The notes under the pieces: model-generated
Told to the model about the DNA's origin: nothing
The model's database searches: none
Seen by the model: the letters and a program-made list of their open reading frames with translations, nothing else
Assembly (NCBI RefSeq): GCF_014207845.1
Contig: NZ_JACHLC010000010.1
Span: 1 to 20,436, forward strand
Direction of reading: 5' to 3'
From: Chryseobacterium shigense
GTDB lineage: Bacteria; Bacteroidota; Bacteroidia; Flavobacteriales; Weeksellaceae
DNA: 20,436 nucleotides
Shown: one piece after another, positions 14,889 to 20,436 of the stretch
Layout of the letters: the number at the start of each line of letters is the position of its first letter
How positions within the stretch are numbered: position 1 is the stretch's first letter
Made by a program: the position numbers and the translations under genes

Positions 14889-16379
14889 TTAAAGTCCTAA
14901 TCCCAGTGTAAAAGCTTTTACAGCATTCGGATAATCTGAAACAGTTGTTGTAGCTCCTGATGTCGTATTTATAGTATACAGTTTTGTTGAGGTTCCCACA
15001 GTAGCCATTAAATAAGCTTTTTGGCTCATGCTTCCGATATCAAAACCGTTAGCATTCGTTATATTGATTCCCAAAGAACCGGTTTCTACCAAAGTTCCGT
15101 TGTTGGGTGGGTTTTGCTGATACAGTTTATCCGTATTATGATCGATCACAAATAGAGTAGTGGCAGTTGCCCCTGCAAAATTATTAGTATATGCTGAGGC
15201 GCTGATCATTGACCCAGCCGGGTTAATCGTCATATCCACTGCTGTAATAGCTCCGGTAACAGGATCTAAACGGAGATTTTGTCCTGTGTTACTTACTACC
15301 CGTATTTTGTCAACCACCGGATTAAAATCAAATCCAAAATCAGTTCCTGAAAGCAAAGTGGCAAAAGGTGAACTTCCCACTGCTGTAGCAGCGCCTGTTC
15401 CTAAATTAATAGTATAAATTCTGCTTGTACTTCCCAAAGCATATAATTGTCCATTTGCAGGTCTGAAATCTATTCCTAAAATATTTTCACCGGTTTGTAA
15501 TCCTGCCACTGTTTTTGAAACAGGCATCGGGCTGTTCGGATTAAATATCTGAAGGTTATTTGAATTATCAATAGCATAGGCTACTGCTTCTGTAGGAATT
15601 GCCAGATCAATAATAGGCTGCTGGAGCATCCCGATATGAGTTGCTTTACCGTTATTCAGATCCAGAATATGCAGTTTGTCATTTAAAGCTAATAAGGCAG
15701 TACTATTATCATATTTAATATCAAAAGCAGCCTGTCCGGAGAATGTTGTTCCAAGGTTTCCTACTTCTGCCAAAGTTCCGTTATTGGGCGGATCTTGTTT
15801 GAATAATTTTCCGCTGGCAGCATCAATATCATATAAAACAGTAGAAGAAGCCCCTGCTTTGCTGTTGGTATAAGCCACTCCTGTGATTCCGGTACCGGAA
15901 AGATTGGTATCTGTAGCAGCAACGGCCCCTGTTTCAGGATGCAGTCTCAGATTCTGTCCGGAATTGCTTACCAGGCGAATCCTGTCAACTGTAGGGTTAA
16001 AATCAATAGAAGCAATTGTTCCGGAAATAGCAGGACTGAAAGCTGCAGAGTTCACCACTCTTGCGGATGTATTGCCGGTGTTGATAATGTATAATTTACT
16101 TGCATTCGACAATGCATATAATTCTCCGGTGGCGGGTCTGAAATCTATACTTAATAATTTTTCACCTGAAGGAATGCCTGTTACTGCTGCTTTGGAAACA
16201 AATGCTTTAGGATTATTAGCATTGAAAGAGACCAGTTCATTCATCCCAGTTAGGCCGTAAGCCATAAGATCCGGACCGGTAATCATATTTTCTGACATTA
16301 TATTCTCATCAGAATTATCACATGAAAAAAAAGTTGTCGTGATCAATAGTCCTAAAAAGAGTGGTAATAGAGTTCTCAT
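14889..16379 (-). CDS. DUF4394-type lipoprotein with two tandem repeats
   Basis: Function is unknown. The 496-residue protein has a lipoprotein signal ending FFSC (Cys20), followed by DNSDEN, so it is probably lipid-anchored in the outer membrane. Two similar halves of about 220 residues follow. Each has a block such as GEKLLSIDFRPATGELYAL / GENILGIDFRPANGQLYAL, then FNPTVDRIRLVSNSGQNLRL / FNPVVDKIRVVSNTGQNLRL, and PPNNGTLAEVGNLG / PPNNGTLVETGSLG. These motifs are those of the DUF4394 family, which forms beta-propeller-like structures (from family knowledge, not seen directly). The duplication probably builds a single larger propeller or two in tandem. It converges on the pump operon and diverges from tuf, and there is no evidence that it works with the pump. 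Confidence 0.87.
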   Translation of the reverse strand: MRTLLPLFLGLLITTTFFSCDNSDENIMSENMITGPDLMAYGLTGMNELVSFNANNPKAFVSKAAVTGIPSGEKLLSIDFRPATGELYALSNASKLYIINTGNTSARVVNSAAFSPAISGTIASIDFNPTVDRIRLVSNSGQNLRLHPETGAVAATDTNLSGTGITGVAYTNSKAGASSTVLYDIDAASGKLFKQDPPNNGTLAEVGNLGTTFSGQAAFDIKYDNSTALLALNDKLHILDLNNGKATHIGMLQQPIIDLAIPTEAVAYAIDNSNNLQIFNPNSPMPVSKTVAGLQTGENILGIDFRPANGQLYALGSTSRIYTINLGTGAATAVGSSPFATLLSGTDFGFDFNPVVDKIRVVSNTGQNLRLDPVTGAITAVDMTINPAGSMISASAYTNNFAGATATTLFVIDHNTDKLYQQNPPNNGTLVETGSLGINITNANGFDIGSMSQKAYLMATVGTSTKLYTINTTSGATTTVSDYPNAVKAFTLGLGL

Positions 16380-16638
16380 AATATTATTTTTAATGGTTTA
16401 ATTATATCTACGAGAAAATATTTAGGACGGTTTTATATCATGGATTTTATTTGTTAATGAAATATTTTTGTATTCTATATTATTCAGAATTAACCAGATA
16501 TTTATCCTTTGCCATAAAAACGTTTATAATGATTTTTTTCAATCCGGAAATTTGTGTAAATTTGCAGTCTCACAGATTGAAATATAAGGTTTGTGCTTCT
16601 TTGATTTGAATATTGAAACTTTTTTAAATAAAAAGGTT
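16380..16638. other. Divergent intergenic region between the lipoprotein gene and tuf
   Basis: There is no gene here. A second -7-like element, TAAATTTG, lies at 16557-16564 on the plus strand, without a matching TTG at the proper distance; it may be an additional upstream tuf promoter. Confidence 0.4.
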
Positions 16639-16665
16639 TTGGTATTTAAAAAATCATTATATTTG
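16639..16665 (+). promoter_or_regulatory. Promoter of tuf
   Basis: TTG at 16639-16641 and TATATTTG at 16658-16665, with a 16-base spacer that is a little short for this promoter class. The ATG is 45 bases further on. Confidence 0.65.
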
Positions 16666-16709
16666 CACACCGAAAATTTGAATAATAATAAAATAAATAA
16701 TTTTAAATC

Positions 16710-17915
16710 ATGGCAAAGGAAACGTTTAATCGTAACAAACCACACTTGAACATTGGTACTATTGGTCACGTTGACCATGGTAAAACTACACTTACTGCAG
16801 CTATTTCTGCTGTATTAGCTAGTAAAGGTCTTGCTGAGAAAAAAGACTTCTCTGCAATTGACTCTGCTCCAGAAGAAAAAGAAAGAGGTATCACTATTAA
16901 TACCGCTCACATTGAATACGAAACTGTAAAAAGACACTATGCTCACGTTGACTGTCCAGGTCACGCCGACTATGTTAAGAACATGGTAACTGGTGCTGCT
17001 CAGATGGATGGAGCTATCGTAGTATGTGCTGCAACTGATGGTCCAATGCCTCAGACTAGAGAACATATCCTACTTTGCCGTCAGGTAAACGTACCTAAAA
17101 TTGTTGTTTTCATGAACAAAGTTGACATGGTGGATGATCCAGAATTGTTAGAGCTTGTTGAAATGGAACTTAGAGACCTATTGGCTACTTATGATTTCGA
17201 CGGAGATAACTCTCCAGTAATTCAAGGTTCTGCTCTTGGTGCACTTACTGCTGCAACTGAAGGTAACTCTGATGATAAGTGGTTCAAAACTGTAGAAGAG
17301 CTAATGGATGCTGTTGATGAGTGGATTGATGAGCCGGTAAGAGATACTGAAAAGCCATTCTTGATGCCAATCGAAGACGTATTCTCTATTACAGGTAGAG
17401 GTACTGTTGCAACTGGTAGAATCGAAGCTGGTATTATCAACACTGGTGATCCAGTTGATATCGTTGGTATGGGTGATGAAAAATTAACTTCTACAATTAC
17501 AGGGGTTGAGATGTTCAGAAAAATCCTAGACAGAGGTGAAGCTGGTGATAACGTAGGTCTATTGTTGAGAGGTATTGAAAAAACTGACATCAAGAGAGGT
17601 ATGGTTATCGCTAAGAAAGACTCTGTGAAGCCACACAAAAAATTCAAAGCTTCTGTTTATATCCTTTCTAAAGAAGAAGGTGGACGTCACACTCCATTCC
17701 ACAACAAATACCGTCCTCAGTTCTACGTAAGAACTACTGACGTTACAGGTGAGATCTTCTTACCAGAAGGTGTAGAAATGGTAATGCCTGGTGATAACTT
17801 AGAAATTACTGTAGAATTGTTACAGCCAATCGCTCTTAACGAGGGTCTTAGATTCGCGATCAGAGAAGGAGGTAGAACAGTTGGTTCTGGTCAGGTAACT
17901 GAAATCCTAGACTAA
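16710..17915 (+). CDS. tuf: Elongation factor Tu
   Basis: EF-Tu carries aminoacyl-tRNA to the ribosome as a GTP complex. The 401-residue protein has all GTPase motifs: G1 GHVDHGKT (19-26), switch I RGITI, G3 DCPGH, G4 NKVD and G5 SAL. Domain 2 ([13 protein letters not shown]) and domain 3 ([20 protein letters not shown]) are complete, ending SGQVTEILD. Codon choice differs from its neighbours (many GGT, GTT, ACT, GCT), as expected for a very highly expressed gene. It is followed by a terminator-like hairpin, tRNA-Trp, secE and nusG. In the conserved flavobacterial order I would expect it soon after the tRNA cluster that ends at 6517; here about 10 kb intervene. Confidence 0.98.
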   Translation: MAKETFNRNKPHLNIGTIGHVDHGKTTLTAAISAVLASKGLAEKKDFSAIDSAPEEKERGITINTAHIEYETVKRHYAHVDCPGHADYVKNMVTGAAQMDGAIVVCAATDGPMPQTREHILLCRQVNVPKIVVFMNKVDMVDDPELLELVEMELRDLLATYDFDGDNSPVIQGSALGALTAATEGNSDDKWFKTVEELMDAVDEWIDEPVRDTEKPFLMPIEDVFSITGRGTVATGRIEAGIINTGDPVDIVGMGDEKLTSTITGVEMFRKILDRGEAGDNVGLLLRGIEKTDIKRGMVIAKKDSVKPHKKFKASVYILSKEEGGRHTPFHNKYRPQFYVRTTDVTGEIFLPEGVEMVMPGDNLEITVELLQPIALNEGLRFAIREGGRTVGSGQVTEILD

Positions 17916-17932
17916 TCATCTTAAAATAAATA

Positions 17933-17965
17933 AAGCTTCCGGAAGGAAACTCTCGGAAGCTTTTT
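17933..17965 (+). terminator. Terminator or attenuator after tuf
   Basis: AAGCTTCCG (17933-17941) pairs with CGGAAGCTT (17954-17962), giving a 9-bp stem with a 12-base loop and a T-run ending at 17965. It sits five bases before tRNA-Trp, so the downstream genes may rely on partial read-through. Confidence 0.75.
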
Positions 17966-17969
17966 ATCT

Positions 17970-18040
17970 ACGGGCATCGTCCAATGGTAGGATACCGGTC
18001 TCCAAAACCGTTGATCAGGGTTCGAATCCTTGTGCCCGTG
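17970..18040 (+). tRNA. tRNA-Trp (CCA)
   Basis: The acceptor arms ACGGGCA and TGCCCGT pair, the anticodon loop CTCCAAA gives CCA, the T-loop is GTTCGAATC, and the discriminator is G18040. It lies between tuf and secE, a conserved position in Bacteroidota. Confidence 0.97.
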
Positions 18041-18052
18041 CAAATATTAATT

Positions 18053-18259
18053 ATGAGTTCATTTGTCGATTTTTTAAAAGGTTCTTATAACGAATTCAGA
18101 CATAAAGTTGAATGGCCAAAGTGGGCTGATCTTCAGTCTTCTACTATTGTAGTAACTATTGCTACAGTGATTTTGGCATTATTTACCTTTGGAGTTGATG
18201 AATTGTTTTCAAAAGCAATCAGCAACATAATAGGAATGCTAATTAACGTGTTCAACTAA
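18053..18259 (+). CDS. secE: Preprotein translocase subunit SecE
   Basis: SecE is the small stabilising subunit of the SecYEG channel. The 68-residue protein has the conserved amphipathic part FLKGSYNEFRHKVEWPKWAD, followed by a single membrane segment (about 29-48) and a short tail. This single-span form is usual outside enterobacteria. A longer in-frame start at 17984 would run through tRNA-Trp, so 18053 is clearly right. It starts 12 bases after the tRNA and is followed 16 bases later by nusG. Confidence 0.96.
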   Translation: MSSFVDFLKGSYNEFRHKVEWPKWADLQSSTIVVTIATVILALFTFGVDELFSKAISNIIGMLINVFN

Positions 18260-18275
18260 TAAATGTTTTCCCATA

Positions 18276-18818
18276 ATGAGCGAATTGAAATGGTATGTGC
18301 TGAAAGCAATCAGCGGACAGGAAAATAAAGTGAAAAACTATATTGAGACAGAAATCAAACGTTTAGGGTTTGAACAGTACGTTACTCAAGTGGTTATTCC
18401 TATGGAAAAGGTTATTCAGATCAGAAATGGAAAAAAAGTTCCTAAAGAAAAACCTTACTATCCTGGATACTTAATGATCGAAGCTGATCTGATGGGAGAA
18501 ATTCCTCACGTGATTAAAAATATCCCGGGAGTAATATCTTTCTTAAGCTTAACAAAAGGAGGTGATCCTGTTCCTATGAGAAAATCTGAAGTAAACAGAA
18601 TGTTAGGAAGAATGGATGAGCTTTCAGAATTTGCAACAGATGTTGAGATTCCATACATTGTAGGTGAAAACGTTAAAGTAATAGACGGACCTTTCAATGG
18701 ATTCAACGGAACCGTTGAGAAGATTCTTGAAGACAAAAAGAAAATTGAAGTTTCTGTATTGATCTTCGGTAGAAAAACTCCAATGGAACTTAGCTACATG
18801 CAAGTGGAAAAAGTATAA
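18276..18818 (+). CDS. nusG: Transcription termination/antitermination factor NusG
   Basis: NusG binds RNA polymerase and links it to Rho or to the leading ribosome. The 180-residue protein has the N-terminal NGN domain (KWYVLKAISGQENKVKNYIE ... PYYPGYLMIEADL ... PGVISFL) and the C-terminal KOW domain (GENVKVIDGPFNGFNGTVEK, residues about 129-148). The length and order are normal. It is cotranscribed with secE and closed by a strong terminator. The ribosomal protein genes rplK and rplA, which usually follow in relatives, are not in the remaining 1.6 kb. Confidence 0.97.
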   Translation: MSELKWYVLKAISGQENKVKNYIETEIKRLGFEQYVTQVVIPMEKVIQIRNGKKVPKEKPYYPGYLMIEADLMGEIPHVIKNIPGVISFLSLTKGGDPVPMRKSEVNRMLGRMDELSEFATDVEIPYIVGENVKVIDGPFNGFNGTVEKILEDKKKIEVSVLIFGRKTPMELSYMQVEKV

Positions 18819-18837
18819 TAGAAATAACTTACTATAT

Positions 18838-18869
18838 AAAGACTGCTTTTTAAGCAGTCTTTTTTTTTG
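18838..18869 (+). terminator. Rho-independent terminator after nusG
   Basis: AAAGACTGCTT and AAGCAGTCTTT form an 11-bp perfect stem with a three-base loop, followed by a T-run ending at 18869. Confidence 0.9.
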
Positions 18870-19137
18870 TGTCTATAATCAATTATCTCATTGAAGTTTA
18901 TCTGTGAGTTTGAGTAAAAAATTCTTATATACTTTAGATTTATAGGATATTTTACGTATTTTTTAAATGCGTGCTGTTTTGAATTATCTCTTTGGATGTG
19001 TCCTATTTTGTTTATTTCTTTTGTGAATGCCTGTTTTATCATATATTAGTATTTCTGTTTATGGATTATCTATATAATTCATTTAAATAGAATAATAGGA
19101 GAGATGTATTTTTTTATTAACAGTTCTTTAAATTAAT

Positions 19138-19167
19138 TTGATTAAATATTTGGGATTTATATATTTG
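19138..19167 (+). promoter_or_regulatory. Orphan promoter in gene-poor DNA
   Basis: TTG at 19138-19140, a 19-base spacer, and TATATTTG at 19160-19167 form a textbook match. The next intact-looking gene starts more than 540 bases on, so the promoter either serves the decayed frame at 19386 or a non-coding transcript. The stretch from 18870 to 19137 holds no gene that I can see. Confidence 0.6.
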
Positions 19168-19385
19168 CCACAACTAAATCAATGGGAGAATAGGACTGCC
19201 TTCAGCTTTCTGATATTATTTCAAAATTTTTCATAAAAGAAGATATTGGTTTTGAAAATCAAAGCGTTAAAAAGATGTAATATCTATGTCATACTTTTTA
19301 TTTTCAGAAATATCTGCTATTAAACTAATTTTGTCCCATTAAAGGATTGGCTCAATTAATAATCTTAATATATAAACATAAAAAC

Positions 19386-19664
19386 ATGAAAAAAGTTTCT
19401 TATCTGCCTGTTCTTCCTTCATGGGGAATAATAGTGCACAGGTCCACATTGGTTACTTGTAAATCTAATGCTCCAGCAGTAATTATTTAACAGTACTCAT
19501 TTAAAAAGCTGCATATCATTACCAGGCATCAACCTTTTTCTGTTGAATGCCCTTCTGTCTTTTATATTTCAGATACAGAGCTGCCGTATTCTTCAAGATA
19601 CTTTTAAATCTCTCAATGTATTAAAGGAAGATGCAAAAGCATATGGTACTCATTATAATTTCTA
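19386..19664 (+). pseudogene. Possible decayed gene for a secreted protein
   Basis: An ATG at 19386 opens a signal-like MKKVSYLPVLPSWGII, but the frame ends after 34 residues. One base out of frame, GCACAGGTCCACATTGG (19436-19452) reads AQVHIG, the sequence that often follows the signal peptide in exported flavobacterial proteins. The original frame resumes with SNAPAVII before a stop. Later fragments stay open in short pieces, such as ILQDTFKSLNVLKEDAKAYG, which ends at a stop at 19662-19664. This pattern suggests a gene broken by frameshifts and stops. It could also be chance in AT-rich DNA. Confidence 0.3.
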
Positions 19665-19712
19665 AAATATACAGGTGGCAAATGATATGAGCACTAATTA
19701 ATTTATCAAGGC

Positions 19713-20348
19713 ATGTATTCATTAAATTTATTGCAGAGAGTTACCGCAGGGGGTAAAAAAATTCTCTATATTGACGGTCTAAGGTTTTTTTGTGTAATTA
19801 CTGTATTTATAGAACATTTTATAGATTATTACTGTGACAAGAATCTTTTTTTTGCAGAAAATTATACCGTTATTAACTATAAGTATATAGGTTCAACAGG
19901 TATTTATCTGTTTTTCTCCATCAGCGGGTTTATTATAGGGCTGCCATTTATACGGCAGTATGTTTATAAGCAGGGTACTGTATCTATTAAAGATTATTTT
20001 ATCAGAAGGCTAACGAGGCTTGAACCTCCTTATATCATATTGCTGATATCACTTTTTATCCTGCAGGTATTTATTCTGCATACTAAAAGTTTTGAGGTAT
20101 TGTTTCCCCACTTTCTGGCATCTCTTTTTTATGTTCACAATATTGTTTACAATGAAGGATCTGCCATAAATCCTGTATTGTGGACACTGGAAATAGAAAT
20201 CCAATTTTACATTCTCGCTCCTGTTTTTGCACTTCTTTTCAAGGCCAATAAAATAGTCAGGAGAAGTTGTCTTTTTATATTAATCTTTTTTTGGAACAAT
20301 ATCAATTTTATTCATTTTGAATTCAAAAGCCTATTGGGATACTTATAA
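19713..20348 (+). pseudogene. Acyltransferase family 3 (OafA-like), truncated at its 3' end
   Basis: Family 3 acyltransferases are membrane proteins that acylate surface sugars such as O-antigen or exopolysaccharide. The N-terminal hallmarks are all present: YIDGLRFFCVITVFIEHF with the candidate catalytic His35, the segment GIYLFFSISGFIIGLPF, the RRLTRLEPPY block, and VLWTLEIEIQFYILAPVFAL. Several membrane segments can be seen. The frame stops at 211 residues, while family members normally have about 330-400, and the stop codon (20346-20348) lies inside the right-hand 94-bp repeat starting at 20343. The gene was therefore probably interrupted by whatever element that repeat belongs to. It is probably non-functional; the rest should lie beyond the element if this is a simple insertion. 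Confidence 0.82.
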
Positions 20349-20436
20349 TACTCCCCATCCTTAGGACAGTATTTAACAAAATTTAAGATATTTTTTTTCA
20401 ATTTTTGGGCTAAAATTGTTAATAACTTTTTGGCCC
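20343..20436 (-). repeat. Right copy of the 94-bp perfect inverted repeat
   Basis: This is the exact reverse complement of 2-95 and reaches the window edge. It begins inside the acyltransferase reading frame and supplies its stop codon. The sequence outside the window is unknown, so the element's nature and any target duplication cannot be seen. Confidence 0.85.

Noticed and set aside
15160..16260. Plus-strand reading frames opposite the DUF4394 lipoprotein
   Set aside because: They are antisense shadows of a well-supported gene with tandem repeats; they lack domains and signals.
17984..18052. A 23-residue extension of SecE
   Set aside because: It lies within tRNA-Trp; the family sequence begins at 18053.
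2..20436. The whole window as one large transposon with 94-bp terminal inverted repeats
   Set aside because: The interior holds essential housekeeping genes (tuf, secE, nusG, rpsU, tRNAs) and no transposase; contig ends at separate copies of a repeat are far more likely.

Overview
The window looks like a chromosomal stretch of a flavobacterium, most likely Chryseobacterium or a close relative (inference). The evidence is AT-rich intergenic DNA, promoters of the Bacteroidota type (TTG, about 16-20 bases, then TAnnTTTG), few Shine-Dalgarno sequences, a short tmRNA tag starting with glycine, and the gene order rpsU-xerC-hpf-tRNAs ... tuf-tRNA-Trp-secE-nusG.

Layout. Positions 2-95 and 20343-20436 are a perfect 94-bp inverted repeat at the two window edges. 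Positions 96-1398 look like the edge of a mobile island: an AT-rich leader, an ArdA-type antirestriction gene, and then the 3' end of ssrA (tmRNA, minus strand), a common integration target. Next come two tandem paralogous secreted repeat proteins on the minus strand (1896-3495) and a gene-free gap. The translation block follows: rpsU, xerC, hpf and seven tRNA genes, in which a Thr-Tyr-Gly cassette is duplicated and followed by Thr(GGT).

Positions 6900-14798 hold a heavy-metal resistance module. A response regulator and histidine kinase are followed by an outer-membrane channel, a lipoprotein periplasmic adaptor and a CzcA/CusA-type RND pump. The kinase would sense envelope metal stress and the regulator would switch on the three-part pump; a direct repeat with 11-bp period in front of the pump genes is a candidate binding site. 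A convergent DUF4394-type lipoprotein gene (14889-16379) follows. The module and lipoprotein sit between the tRNA cluster and tuf, which I would expect to lie close together in relatives (inference).

The block then resumes with tuf, tRNA-Trp, secE and nusG. After the nusG terminator the expected rplK-rplA genes are absent. Instead there is about 850 bp of gene-poor DNA with a good-looking promoter and a possible decayed gene, then an acyltransferase-3 gene cut off by the right-hand copy of the inverted repeat. I found no clearly new defence or mobile system. The most interesting signals are the ArdA island edge beside ssrA, the edge repeats with the truncated gene, the candidate efflux operator, and several nested promoter and terminator arrangements around the tRNAs.
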